Below are positions 35,001-50,000 of a DNA stretch of 64,000 nt, piece by piece. This DNA comes from Pieris napi (taxonomy: Eukaryota; Arthropoda; Insecta; Lepidoptera; Pieridae): the NCBI RefSeq assembly GCF_905475465.1, contig NC_062243.1, positions 9,944,267 through 10,008,266 on the forward strand, written 5' to 3'. Under the pieces are notes generated by a model that was not told where the DNA came from, made no database searches, and saw only the letters and a list, made by a program, of their open reading frames with translations. Position 1 is the stretch's first letter. Each line of letters opens with the position of its first letter. Position numbers and translations under genes: made by a program.

Positions 35001-38000
35001 TACTTTTCTGCCATGGACAGTATTTTGAAATGTTTAAAAAGAAAAATTAAACTAAAACAATACAATATATTGTATTAATAATACTGCTATATTGATGTGA
35101 AAATGTTTGTCTTCTACCATGTGACTTAGAGGTAGTTTTTGAGGTTTACTAGATGAAATGAGAATTCAGTAAATACGGAATAATTAGATCAACAATATAA
35201 GGGTTTTATGATGAATTAAGAAAAAAATATTAGGACTTAGAGGACAATGTTACCTATATGATTAAATGATTTTTGAATTTTGTCACACGTTACGTTGTTA
35301 ATTCGGCGTAAACGAACCTTTAGACATAGTTCTTCAGTTAAAAATTAAATAAATAGCTATACTAACTGTGATATTGGTTAAAGACGTCCCGTATGAGTTT
35401 GTAGTTGTGCGTTAGGTTGTTAACGATAGCTGCTAAGCAGGCGATGCATGAGGCTATAACTAGTTGTCCCCGCTGGAGAATCAGTTTCACTGCGTCTTCC
35501 TCCAGCTGAGCCAGAAACACTTCGCTGGGGTGTTCCATTAAAGGCACTACCAGCTCCAGGGTCGAAGCCACCGTTGACATTATTTGCTGCTCGTATTGGT
35601 TCTAAAATATCAGTTAATTTTATTAGTAAATAATTTTAAGTGTTTACAATTACTGTTTATAACTTACACTGCAATCGACGTCACAATTATTTCAACTTAG
35701 AAATGTTCCAATGTAAGACAATATTAATAGCAAGGAAAAATACATTTGATATCATAATTAAATTAATATTCGATTCTATATTAAAATAAAACATTTTAAC
35801 ATATAATATGACACATAGGCCATGAAATATGAGATGGAAAAAAGCAATCAATTTCGCAAAATAGCACACGTGTATATGCAAATATTGAATAATGCACTCA
35901 AAAGTAGAAGCTTAATATAAGGTTTTTAAATATGTATTGCCATATTAATAATTTGATATACAATTAAATAAAAAAATATAAATAGACTTACCTGACATTT
36001 TAAGCTCAAGTATGGTTGCAACGTCAGTGCGTGATTGACGAGCAATTGCGGCCGAATTTTTGCAAACAAATGTAGTGTTGAGAGGCACGCTAATATACGC
36101 TGTGAAGAACTGTTACCTGTAATAAATCGTATTTACATTACTATTTAAAAAAAAATACACTATACAGGACAAGACCTATACGATTATTTCAAATTATGAA
36201 AATAGTGGGAAGTGAGTGAGTAATTTACGAGTATTCTAGGACCCGACATACGTTGTCCTAGTAAGTGTAAGACGTATTTACACCTTAAATATAAAAAATC
36301 ATCCACAACTTTTTTAAATCAAAATTGGTCCACCCGTTTAGGAATAAAACGAACACACGCAAAGAAGATACATAAAGAAGTTTATTAATAATAAAAGAAA
36401 TCGATATAATGGTAGATACAGTAAATGAATAAAAAAATTGGTTGTTCAACCCGTTGCAACGCGATATGTGGATAAACAGAAAAAAACACTTTCGTATTTG
36501 TTATTTCAATTCTACTTACCATCCGTATTCGTTTCCTCTAACTGCAGCAAATGTTCTATGAGGCAGTCAACTATTTGTTGACACGCAAGAAGTAGAGATT
36601 TAGGCGGCTGGTATATTATCTTCGTTGAATCATCTTTATCCTCCTTAGGTTTAAATAACTGAAAAAAAAATGTAACGCATATAAAATTTAATTTATTTCG
36701 TGTCTAAGTAGTGGGTTAAAAATACTCGAAGGATCTGGGGCAGAATCTTCCCAAACCCCATTCCATGATAAATGGATTTTAACATATGTTTGCTTAAATT
36801 AAAGATGTATTAATAATTTCAGAATCGATTCAATACTAGTTCAACAGTACTTGCCAAAGTTTATTATATTTTTTGTATGAATGATATACAAACAATAATG
36901 AATGATATACAAACAATATATATGTAGTTATTATATATAGTTGACATCTACACATTATAGGCTTTAAATCTGGTCCAATATGAATTACGTGGTCCAATGC
37001 TTGTATGCTATATGTTGAGGGTAGTTAATAAAAGATAGGGACGGACGGTAGTTACTGTGTATTTGACGTTCTGGGTTATACATTATTTTTGTGAAGTATT
37101 ATTAGATTGCAATTTTCGAATTTATGTAACATTGTGAGAGTTTATTTTATTGTTAGTTTTAGTTAGTTTCTGAAGGCTTTGTTTGAAAATAAAATTTCAA
37201 TATTATATTTAGTATAATTTAGTACCTACTGGGTCCATTCTACTATTATAATTAAATATTGGTTTTATTTACTTACACTAGTCAATAACTGTTGGAACCA
37301 CTCCAAGCCCATATCCCTCGAGGAGATCACAACATCGGTGATGTTCAAGACCTTCCTAGTCAGAGGGTCTGCTGTGGCCGTGGTGAGGTCTAATGTTCCC
37401 GGTCTGGCCGTATTACGACATGGCGTAAACCACATATTTTGAAATACCTCCATAACTAATTTCCGAATACCCTCCTCGTCGTTCACTCTCCTTATCATTT
37501 TTACACAAATCTCGGGTATTTTCGGAAACTCGGGACACTCTATACAGATATCTTTTAAGATTTTTATCACTCGTTTTCTGACAGACACGCCAGTGTCCTA
37601 AAAAAATAGTTTTGTATTAATTTAAAGAACAAAAAACGTAAATTACGTTTAACTTTTAACGTTAAAAAAATCAAATTAAAGGTTTAGATCCTATAGAGAA
37701 CCAGAACAAACAAATGAACATCACATAATCGGAACTTACCAATATCCTGTTAGAAAGCATTCCATAGTACTTGTCTATAAGATCCGGGCGACTGAGAACG
37801 AATTTGCCGACCAAGTCAACGGCCGCCTCCCGCACTGCAGTAGACTGGTCGAGGAAAGACCGGTTGACACCGATCTGCATATCGGGCCTCGCCAGCACCG
37901 AGGGATCCGCCTCCACGATCATCGTCAAACACTTCATTGCTTTCGTCCGGATAGCTATTGTATTTTCACACAGGATCACTAGGATTTTTCTAAGGTACTT

Positions 38001-41000
38001 GTCGAAACTCTGCGAGAACGACCGCTTGGAGGCTAAGTACTGGGAGATAAGTTCCGCCCCACTGTAGTCTATGTACGATTGCATCACTTGGACCTGAGTC
38101 CCACCTTGATACCGAAAAGGTCGAATTTTCTCTAAGAAGAAAGTTTTCCTTCGTTCTATCGTTTTGAACTTCTCCGCAGACATTACAGCTGTCACCTGCT
38201 TCTTGGACTCTCTTTCGCTGTCTTCGTCTGCATCAGAATCTTCATCGCTGCTGAGAACTTTATATCGTTTCTTAGATTTGTGTTTGGGTTTTTTCGTAGG
38301 CGACGCTTTGGGCTGAACGACCATGTCTCTATACCATTGTGTGATGTAAAAATGCCTGGAGCAGTTCCACGCTTGATCCTTTTGTCCGTTGATTGCTAAG
38401 TAGTCCAGTAGTACTCTTTGTAAGAACTCTGTCCTTTCCTCGTCTTCGTCTAGGCCGGATGAGGGTGTCTATAAAGAAAAAATAAATAAATCCTCATTTT
38501 AGTTTACGTAGGACTATAGATGAACCATTAATTTGAGCTTACTGTAGAGACCTTGTATGTCAAAAACCATTCATTTTTTATTCTTAGACTCTTATGTCAT
38601 TTAACTGGTATAATCATGAAGTAATGACTTATTTATGTTATTAATAAATGAGTCCTTTTAACCATCTAAAACTATGGACAAAAACACATAATAATATTTA
38701 AACGAACATTGACGAAATTAAATTTTTTTTTCGTTTCCTGTAATGTTTGGTTCTCTGGACATACGAGGTTATCATTCTACAGCGACGTTATATAATATTT
38801 AAAATAATAAGATAAAGAACGCTTAACAGTCTTTCGTTTCTAAAGTAAAAACTGATAAAATTAAAATATCTCATACATGCGCTTGACTGCCGTCTTTTTC
38901 TTCCTCGGTCCGTATATCTCGTATTACTGCGTCCATACTAGAAAGCTTTGCTCGCGAATGCACGCTATCCCTTCTCAGTCTCGATGCTACCAAACCCAAA
39001 TATTCCAGAGATGCCACGCGAACTGGCATTTCCATAGATTTATCCGACATATATTTTACCTATAAAAACAAATAGAAACTGTTACAAGGACAACGGGCCG
39101 CCTTATCGCTAACAAACAATCTCTTCCAAGTAACACGAGTCAGGAAAACAATAAAAAGACAGTGGGAAAGTGAAGCCATAGATACAATTACAAATAATAT
39201 AAAACGTTAAATTAATTTAAAAAAAAAAGTTAATATATTTGTTAAAATAACTAAATACTTTTTTACTTAATTTTGTATTGATAGTACGGATTTTCTTAAC
39301 AACTTTTAAGTATTTTAAAATCACATGTCAAATAATTTAAAAAAGTAAATAATAAAAATAAACACTTACAAGCATCGTCCCAAGAAGGCTCAGTAGTAAT
39401 TCCGTAGCGGGCCACTCTGGCTTATTTACAGTTGTTAGTAAGTCGTGTACGAAATTCTCAAACAAGGGCCTAAAGTCTACTTCCTCAGAGCGACTCCGGC
39501 ATTTGTTTAAGAACGATGTCAGGAACGTGCCGCCCACACTGATAGCTGCTTCGTACCTTGATATTATTAGGAGATCTTTGTCTACGTGCTGAAATGAGAT
39601 TTTTTTTTTGTATTTAGTGGGTATTAATACGATTAATGTTGACCTCATACGATTAAGAGACTTCGCATCGTTCTGTGGAGCCGGTTAGTATTTAGCAGTA
39701 AATTGTTTAGATTGAAACCAAAATATGGTTAGAATGTATGACGCGATTATTTATTCCGTTTGGCTAATCACAATCAAGCAAAACGCTAATTGCGCGCTAT
39801 AACAGGCGACGATGCGGGTGAATAGGAAATATTTTATTAGAAAATTTATTAAAATCCATCTGCATTTCTGCACATAGCTTATTTGCATATTTCGATACAT
39901 ATGACAAATATTATTGAATATTTCTTTACTTAGGCTGATGTTCAGAAGCAAGACAAAGCGCGGTAAGTGTGACTCTCGTATGTCAAAAAAGTATTGGATT
40001 TTAACATACTTAAGAATACTGAATAGAGTTTAAAAAAAAGAAGTGGCATTATATATAAGTTAAAGTAAGTAAATATTTTTGAAGTGAAACTTCTTAGGGC
40101 GCATGAGGGTAAAATTTTTACGGATGAAACGAATTAATAATAATATTAGCGTCATGAATATGTGCAGCTTTTTTGTCGATGAAAAGGGAGGGAGCGATTG
40201 AGACCGATTGAGAGAGAGTGAGAAAGGGCGAACGTAGCATGAAACAAATAGCCTTGGAGCGAGAGTAGGGAGCAAGTAAGTGAGAAAGATCGAGAGAGAG
40301 AGAGTGAGATAGAGCGAACGTCGCATCACGCACAGTCCCATGGAGCGAGAGGTGGGAGAGAGATATAGTAAGAAAGATTGAGAAAGAGAGTAAGGGAGAT
40401 CGAGAAAAATACACGCTATTGGTTGATATATTCGTTTAGTAGTTACATATTAGAACTTTAGATGACATTTCTGTCGCATAACGTCTTGTGCAGTAAACGT
40501 AGATTTTTTTATTTTATTTATATAATCATTAGTACATATACAATGTGTAAACAGTGTGAATATAGATATAGAAATACATGGAGTGATCATAATTTACTGG
40601 TACATGATTCATTTATTGGGGCTTTTACCTTAGTAATAATTAATTTACAAAGAAACTTACTTAGAAAGTTTCACTTCTGACATGTGTACTTTGTACGCAC
40701 GCACTTATTTTTTATTTTTAAAGTTTCAAGTGGCTCACAAATTATACTTCTGCTTTAAAATATTTGTATGTAAAATAAATCTAATATATTCATAAAGTCA
40801 CTTACCTTCTTGCTCTCAACCTCAACGTCTTTATTCTTATCCTGTGACTTGCACAGAGTCTCAGGTAGGGTGACCACACACTGGACCAACTGTAATACGA
40901 GCGCTGTCAGCATCTGTATGTGCTGATCTGAGCTAAGCTGGAACGAACGTAGGTTGTGCTTCGAGCTCGGAATACGAGCTATTGACGCTAGGATATCCTC

Positions 41001-44000
41001 CAGGAGTAGCCGCCTGTGTTGCTCGTACTTTGTGAATATCTGTAAGATGTATGATTTTATTTAAAATTGCATATAATGATACGATTCTGCATGATCTTCT
41101 TCGAGTGGAGGCAATACAATCACTCGCATATTTTAAGCATTTATCTGGAGTTATGGAGCAACTAATTTAAATTGAGTTTTAATAGCATTCAATTGGAATA
41201 ACTTAATCAATATAAAAACAATTCTTGAGATATAGTGTTTGTACCTAACTCTAAATTATATATTTGGTAGGTCTGATATAGCTCATAAACTATTTTTTAT
41301 ACTCCGGAATAATAAGGGTGAACCCCAATAATTTTTATTTTATTAATACATATTAATATTCATCCTTATTTGAGTTTAAAAGCGATATTAGCACTGTAAT
41401 AAACTTTATATGGCAAAACAACGTTCAGCGGGTGAGCAATTCGTATATAAAATCAATTTTCGATTTACCTACAAAACAGTCCGTCAGGGGGCGTCCATAA
41501 ACTACGTGAGGTGTTTAAGGGGGGGAGGGGGTCGAGTCAAATCTCATTTAATCTTACGTTGGAGAGAGGGGGGGGTCTCGGCAAATATCACGCAATTTTT
41601 TTTCTGATTGAAAGAAAAATTTAGGAAAACAGTTGACCCTAAAGGCCATCTCTGCAACTTCCCGCTAACTCCATACCTAAACGCTCAACATTTCACTTAT
41701 TTTGTTTTAGTCGTAAATAAAAGCACGAAGCAATTTTTTTCTTTTTTCAATAACAATCCAACGCGTTTACGTAAGAAACCCACATTTTGAAAAATCTCAC
41801 TTGTGATTGGGGGATGGGGAGGGGGTTGAATAAAATCTCACGACATCTCACCAGGGGGGGAGGGAGGTACAAAAAATTTAAAAAAACACCTCACGTAATT
41901 TATGGACGCCCCCTGACACCAAGGTTTTACCTTTTTCTCACTTTGAATTTCCTTTTATCTAAATAAATTTTGTATTTAAAAAATGTATTTTTTAATAATA
42001 AGGAATCCTTGATACTGACCGTAGTAACAAGTTTGAGAGCGGAGAGCTGAAGTTCGCTGATGTTCTCGACGAAGAAAGGCGATACGGCGACAGTAGAGGC
42101 GTGCAACACAGTTGTGTCCGTCAATTGGTGCGCGGCGAACAGTTCGCCGAGCAATGTGACACACTCGTGCGCATGTGTGTAGAGTTCCCGAACTGCTCGC
42201 GTTGAGTTCCCCCCGCTACGCTTGTTTGATTGATTCGCCGCACCACCCCGACGCTTTCGACCATCCACTTGAACAGAGATAACAGCTTTTATAATATATA
42301 ATTGTCTTATGGGCCATTTTTATTATAGGTAAGTAGCACGTGTTCTTTTTAAGCCGAAGTATTTATGATTTTTTTTTATAGGACAGTGGGAAAATGGGCA
42401 GGAGGCTCATCTGACGTTATGTGATAATACTGCACATTGACACTAAATGCCAGAGGGGTCGCGAGTGCATTGCCGGCCTTTTAGGAATTGGTACGCTCTT
42501 TCCTTGAAGGACCCTAAGTCAAGGTTCAGAAATACTTAAGTGACTGGTTCCACATAGTAAAATATATATAGAATAAAAAGCAAATAATTATTATATAGGT
42601 TTAACAGTTACTAATACTTAGGTGACTTACCTTTCTTTTTAGACGTAGACTGGATGCTATACACAGGATCGTATACGCAATAAATCGTGTTGTTTAATTG
42701 AAATTTGATAAACATTATAATCCTATCAATGACGTCTTCAAGGAATATGCGCTTGGGCATACTCGGGGAGGTCATTATGTAGAGTGCCGTCAGACAAGCG
42801 TCTGATGCACACATCACTCTCTCAAGCGCAGACTCTAACCATATTTGACGCATTTCTTCGCTGTCCTCCTAAAAAAAAATAAAAAAAAATCTTGATTATA
42901 AATCACAATTCATTTTAATGATTTATTGATATTTAATCTGTTATTTATAACAGATTGACAACGTAGGTCTTGATGAGGAAAACACATTGTTTTATATTTT
43001 ATTAATTTTTATTTTTTTTGTATTTCAAGTATTTGTATTGAGAAATACAAAAACAATAAAAAAATAAGGATTTTGTTATAGAAAATTACAAATTTAAATT
43101 CCTTTATAATATATATTAGTCAATTTTAAACATATTCACATAACATAATACTACAATATTCTTTCAAACTAAAAGATTGATATGTATCAACATAATTTAC
43201 AAAATGATTGTTGAATACTACTAACCGGATCACCAATAAGTGACATTTTTTCAGCAGCCCTTATGTTTTTCTCCAATATATTAAGTAACCGAAGCAATCT
43301 GTCAGCTGGAATAGCTTCCATAGCACCAAGTGTCTTTAACTTAGCAGCTTCTGAACATAACTCTTGAAGTTGGTACCGCGGCAATAACAGTTCTTGTGGT
43401 ATATCTGGACCTTCTGTAATAGATTTTAACAAGTTTATTCAGTTAGTCCATTTTTTTAAAAGTACATTACATGGTTCAGTTTAATGGACCCATTAAAATT
43501 CAGTTTTTTTTTTAAATAAAAGCACCTAGCATACAAACAATAATAATTCTGGCAAAACACCATGGTTTATATAAATTTTTAAGTCATTATTAGTAAATGC
43601 TCAGCCGCGTTACCGTAACGTAAATGAAACACAAATAACATTTTGTCTTCCTAATACATTGAAGCCAATTATTAACAAAATGGATCATCTATGACGAAAA
43701 AAAATTATGAACTAAATATAATTTAATATTTAAGACTTACCCATTTCATCTGTTATTATAACATCTTCATCAATTGTTTCAAAAACTGCTTCTATCAGTT
43801 TATTAAATCTCTGATAAGTGTTGGTCTCCATTAGTTCATCCACAGATAACATCTCTAATACAGGTACTAATCTCCTTTCAACCTTCCGTAACTTGGGTCG
43901 AACTGAAATTATAATAAATTTGAATCAAGTATTATCATATGTCATATTGTGTAGTGAAATTGTATTTATTACACCTATAGGAACAAAACTAATATTTTAT

Positions 44001-47000
44001 TTCTTCAAATACTTAAATGCCTCATGTATTGACTCAAATATGACATTAGAAATGGACAAGATTTATTGTAAATAAAATATTTAGTTATTATGAGATTAGA
44101 CTATTTAGTCAAATTCCTACTTAAAGACTGTCCCAGTGTTATCCATGCCATATATATTAATCTAGTGGCCTGTCTAGGCTTCGCACAGCTTGAATTTAAT
44201 ATTTTAAAATATTTTGGAAATAAACATGTAACAATATATAATAATAATGGGGGGGGTTTGGGTCTATGCTTCTACGGTTCCCAGTACGACATGCTTGCAT
44301 GGTAGCATAGGTGCAAACCCACCCTACCACATCCTTCTGATGGGTAGGGAGGCGTGGCTTTTGGGGGTAGCGCAAGTCGCTATGATCCCCTCAAAGCAAG
44401 TTTGGTGGACTAGCCTTCTCGAGGTTGCCGACCCTGTTCTTGGTCTAATACCCTATGTATTAGACGTAACTAAAACCGCCAAGCGAACTATTGCAGGGAT
44501 GGAGAGGTCATGTCCTTGCGAGTTCATCGTCCAAACAGGAAGGACGGTGGACAGTAAATGACCTCCCGCGTGTTTGTGCCGTGCGCGGGGACCCGTACGG
44601 GAGGATGAAGGAATCCTGGGGGTTGAGTGGAGTAGTGCGCCGGAACAGTTGTGCGCTGCACACAACACACCTCTTTGGTCTGGATTTCTCCTCACACGGG
44701 AGGCCGGGGTTTAGCTAACCACGGTCAACCGGCTGTGGCATCCCATAAGCGGGCTGCCGAGCGAGAGTCGGGATGTGGGGGGGGGGCCGTCGGCGCGGTA
44801 CGGGACTCGGGGTGAGTTGCGTCATAGTCTCGTGGCGTGAACAGCTCCGTACTTCCTTGCTGCGTGCAGATGCGTCTGCCTCCCTACGTGCCGGCTCTAT
44901 ACCGGAGGAGTAGCTCTGACGTCGCTTGCTGAGCAAGGGACGTCCCCGACGTGAGGGCTCCGTGGCGGGTGGAGAGCTCCAAAGGTGAATTCAAACCATA
45001 TCACCTCATGGATAAAGAGGCAAACAAACTTAACAGAACAAACACAAACACCAACAAACCCAGGGTTGCGTCTTTGGACGCGTCGCGGTGCAAGTCACCA
45101 GTGGCGCGATTCTCTGATGCCCCTGTCACACACATGGATGCACCCTCACGGGCAGCGTCCGGGACCCCAAAGGAGAGGGCAGCGGCTGGGGTTGCACCAA
45201 TCCGGGCTGCACTCCGGCCCGTACCCAATCCGATGGAATCCCTTATACAACCGCACAAGGATGTGACCACTGCTGCGGCCAGGTTGGCTGCGTCGGTCGA
45301 GCCAAAGATGGCAACCCCGGACGATGATACAGCACTGTCTGCGTCTGAAGGGGGGGCTTCCGCGGCAAGAGCGATGCGGCAGACCGAGGCTGCGACGGTG
45401 GGCACGTCCAGTGCAATAACCACGACCATGGATATGTCGGCCCTGAAGACCGCAATTCAGGAGCCGACTTTCAAAATGGTCGTAAGCAACTCCAAAAGGC
45501 GACGGCACAGGAGAGCCTTAAGGGCGCCGGAACAGCAGAAGCTGGTCACCGGCGCTCCGAGGCCTCCTGTGAAACCTGGAACTGCCCCCGCTGTAACCAC
45601 AGTTGAGAGAGGCGGGAAAAGGACACCGAAGCCTAAAAGATCCACTGCTGCGCCCGTGCCTAGCTGCTCTGGGTGCGGCAAGGGACTTAAGAGTTCCAAA
45701 ACCAACCAAGCCACGAAGGGCCAGAAGCGCGACCGGCCAGAGGAAACCGTAACACCGACTGGGGAAAGTAAAAGGGTCAAACCCAACAAACCTCAGACGG
45801 TGGCAGGGACCTCGGCCAGTTACGCGGAAGCGGCAGCGTCATACAAAACTAACGAGCTTTGTGTTGCCGTGATGACTGAGCCCTTCGTGGATATGACACA
45901 AGAACAGGCGGATAACATCCGCCTACAAATCGAGGGTAAAATTCAAGACGAGCTCCTGGCGGATCTTGATGCTACCCTAACTACCGAGCCCAACGACATC
46001 AGGTTCCGGGGTAAGGCCCATTTCTCGGATGGTGTCCTCAAAACTTGGTGCGAGGACACTTACACTCTGGGTTGGCTGACCGGGACTTGTGATGTCATCA
46101 CAAATCCAATACCTGACACCAGGCTGGTGGTTCGGCCTCAATCGGCGATTCCGAATAGGATTCCGTGTCTGCTACATGTACCAGACTACAGTGGCAACAC
46201 GGAAACACTGAGGAAACTGATCACGAGGCAAAACCGCCACCTCAACATCAGATCATGGACCCTGACACACGAACGAAGAACTCAGGACCCGACAGGCGTG
46301 TCCCTCTTCTTTCGTGTGCCAGAGTTTGAGATCCCTAAAATCAAAGAGCGCAATCGGCGTTTATACTACCTGATGGGGAACATCTATATCCGCATCCTGG
46401 ATAGAGATGAACCCTCGCAGGTGGCCAACGCCCCACCAACAACTACCAGCACATCGGGGGTGGCGTCGTCGGGGTCGGGGCCGTCCACGTCTCTGACGGG
46501 GGCGGCTTCGGTCACCGGGACACACGCCCCTATGGAGGTAGCTACACATCCACCGTCACCGGTGCAACTAACTTCGGATGATGAGTTGTTTCAGGAGACC
46601 GGGGGGAGTGAATTCAGCGACAGCTGTCTGCGCTCCTCCCCATCGCCGAACTGACCTCATCCAGGCTAACCTCCAGCACAGTCAGACAGCGTCGGCTTCC
46701 CTACGCAGACTGCTGGAGACCAATCCGAAGACCATCGCCGCGATCCAAGAGCCGTGGATCAGGAATGGCAAGATATGTGGCCTGGGCAGCACCGGTGGTA
46801 AACTTTTACTGGATACCTCCGTAAGTAACCCTAGAACTTGCATAATCTTGCCTAAACATGTACCAGCATTTCTAATAAACGAACTCTGTTCAAGGAACCT
46901 TACAGCTATTAGGTTACACAGAAACAATCAACCAGACGTCGTCCTGGCGTCCGCCTACTTACCAGGTGACGAGGACGTGCCCACTCCAGAACTCGGCCTT

Positions 47001-50000
47001 CTGGCTGACTACTGTGAGAGGGAGAAACTGGAGCTAATCATCGCGGCGGACTCCAATGCGCACCACACGTTATGGGGTAACGCTAGTACCAACACTCGAG
47101 GTGAGGACATGCTTAATTTTATACTTAGCAATAACCTTATCTTGGCAAACAATGGCTCAAAACCAACTTTTATCAACGCGCGTTCGCAAACTATTATTGA
47201 TTTAACAATGGTAACTGCTGGTCTGTCAGATCACATACAGGACTGGCACGTATCCAACGAGTTATCATGCTCTGATCATAGGTGGATCCGCTTTGCAATC
47301 AAAGGGGAGCTACCTAAACCTCAACCTAGACGTATACCACGGAGAACCGATTTGGTAAAATTTCATAGACTTATCAGCTCCGAGGTAGACAAACTATCGA
47401 TACCAACCACCATAAATATACAAGACATAGACAAACATGTAAACAACCTAACGTCCCTACTCCTGACAAGCTATGAACGGTCGTGTCCCCTTACCATACC
47501 AAGATGGGGAGGGAGACATAACTGGTGGTGCCCCGAACTGGAGAGACACCGACGGAAGGTCAGGAAGCTGTTCAATAGAGCAGTGAACACACGGTTACCC
47601 ACCGACTGGGACAAGTACACGGTCGCGAGAAGGCGATTCAAAAAACTTTTACGTACTAGGAAGCTGGAGTGTTGGAGACACTTCTGCACCAGTATTGAAA
47701 CCAACAACCAGGCAACCAGGGTGAAATCATGCCTCTCCAGAGAGCCCAATCACTCGATCGGTTGTCTTAAAAAACCTGACAATTCATTTACAAAAACTGA
47801 TTCAGAAACATGTGAACTACTACTGGCAACACACTTTCCGGGTTGCATAATTGCCAACGAACAGGCTTGGCAACCATACTCGGAGAGAGCCACCGACAGC
47901 TCAGACTGGCAAGTAGCTCACAAAATAATCACTAATGAAAAAGTAACGTGGGCAATCAACTCCTTCCTTCCATTCAAAGCGGCTGGTTTGGACGGCATCT
48001 TCCCAGGCCTACTAAGATGGAGTGGGAACCTAATAGTAGACTATCTTGTCTCTGTCTTCCGAGCCTGTATAGCCCACCGATACATACCCTTGAAATGGAG
48101 AGAAGTAAAAATCATATTCATCCCAAAACCGGGTAAAGAGGACTATACCCAAGCGAAGTCCTTCAGGCCTATTAGCCTTACTTCATTTTTCTTAAAAACG
48201 ATGGAGAGGCTGGGGGACCTGGAGATACGCAGCCGGGTATCGCTATCCAAATTCCTACACCCTAATCAACATGCCTACAGTTCGGGCAAATCAACAGACT
48301 CATCACTCCACAGCGTCGTGTCTCGCATTGGCAACTCCCTGAAGTTAAAGCAGTCAACCCTTGGTGCATTCATTGACATCGAAGGTGCTTTTGACAAAAC
48401 AAACTTCACGAGTATAACCAGAGCACTAAGGTCATGTGGAGTACCATCAACCCTTATAGAATGGGTAAACAACATGCTAAAACAACGAGCTATACAGTTC
48501 ACGGTAAACTCCACAACACGAGGCATTGTCAGCAGAGGATGTCCGCAGGGAGGTGTTCTATCGCCGCTACTGTGGAACCTTGTGGTTAATGAACTAATCA
48601 CAAAACTCAACGCTGACAATCTCTTCACTGTGGGATATGCTGATGACATAGCAATCTTGATATCTGGGAACTTTGAAAGCACCTTATGCGACCTCATGAG
48701 ACGAGCTTTCAAAGTGATTGAGAGATGGTGCAATGAGCACGAGTTATCTGTCAACCCATCAAAAACAGAACTAATACTTTTTACCAACCGAAGAGTTCTT
48801 GGACCGTACAAACTTCCGAAACTCTTCAACACTGAACTCATTCTCAAGAATGAAATCAAGTACCTAGGTGTGATTTTGGACAGTAAACTGCTCTGGAACA
48901 AACATCTAGAACACAAACTAAACAAAGCAACGATCGCCTTTTATCAATGCAAAAAGATGCTAGGCGTGAAATGGGGCCTATCGCCTAAGATAACATTATG
49001 GATATACACTGCCATAATTAGGCCAATGCTTGCCTATGGAGCCCTTGTTTGGTGGCCCAGAACAGAACTTCAAACGGCAATTACCAAACTCGGACGCTTC
49101 CAGAGGCTTGCTTTGTCCGCTGCTAGCGGTTGCATGAAAACAACACCAACCGCAGCAATGGAGATGGCCCTGCAGATCTTACCCCTGGACCTACACATAC
49201 AGCAGGAGGCAGCCCTGGCTGCTATCAGGCTTATGGTACTGGATCTATGGGGAAAAAATCACTACAGTACACACACAGTGATTCTCAACAGGGCAACAGA
49301 GTATCAACCTCTTATTGCTGCGCCCTGTGATAGAATCACTAACCAACTAATATTTAACAGGAAATATCATATACAACTGAGAGAAGAGGAACATGACCGG
49401 TCGACCGTGAATGAGCTACGTATATATACAGATGGATCCAAAACAGGGTCCGGCTCAGGCGCTGGCATATTCTCTCTTGATCTCAACATCAACATACACC
49501 TACCCTTGGGCACACAGAGCACGATCTTTCAATGTGAATGTGTCGCCTTAACCGAAGCAGCCAGAGCCGTGCAGCGGCTAGGGATTAGTGACTTTTGCAT
49601 TAAATTCGTATCCGACAGTGCATCCGTGCTGATGGCGCTCGGAAACAAAAAAACCAACAGCAAACTAATACTGGAGTGTCATGAAGCACTGGAGGCTATA
49701 ACCCGAACCAATAGGGTTACCTTACAGTGGATAAAGGGACACAGTGGATCTCTCGGCAATGATGCTGCGGACGAGCTTGCGAGAAGAGGCTCCGGAATGA
49801 TGCCTGCTGGCCCGTATCCGCTCCTTCCTCTGCCCTTCTCGCTGGTGCGAACCTGGATCCGCCAGAGATCCGCAGACCTCCAGCAACAACGATGGTCGCA
49901 TGGTGCGGCCTGCAGACAGTCCAAAGTGGCTCTGCCAGCAGTAAACCCGCAACTGACAAAGCGACTACTTAACTTAAATAGAACCAACCTTAAAATAATG

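Noticed and set aside
38877..39065. Plus-strand 62-codon frame
   Set aside because: It is the exact complement of a well-supported Nipped-B exon.
40170..40410. Regular repeats that might suggest a CRISPR array
   Set aside because: Only two unequal units with low-complexity content in an animal gene intron. There is no array structure.
40060..40414. Overlapping Ser/Leu-rich frames on the minus strand
   Set aside because: They are translations of the purine-rich repeat. No splice context, no family resemblance.
41410..41790. Two plus-strand frames of 60-65 codons
   Set aside because: They fall inside a Helitron remnant and MITE copy 2, which has no coding history.
45001..45789. Long open frames on the minus strand
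   Set aside because: They lie opposite LINE ORF1, are Pro/Arg/Ser-rich and follow the GC-rich composition. They are antisense shadows.
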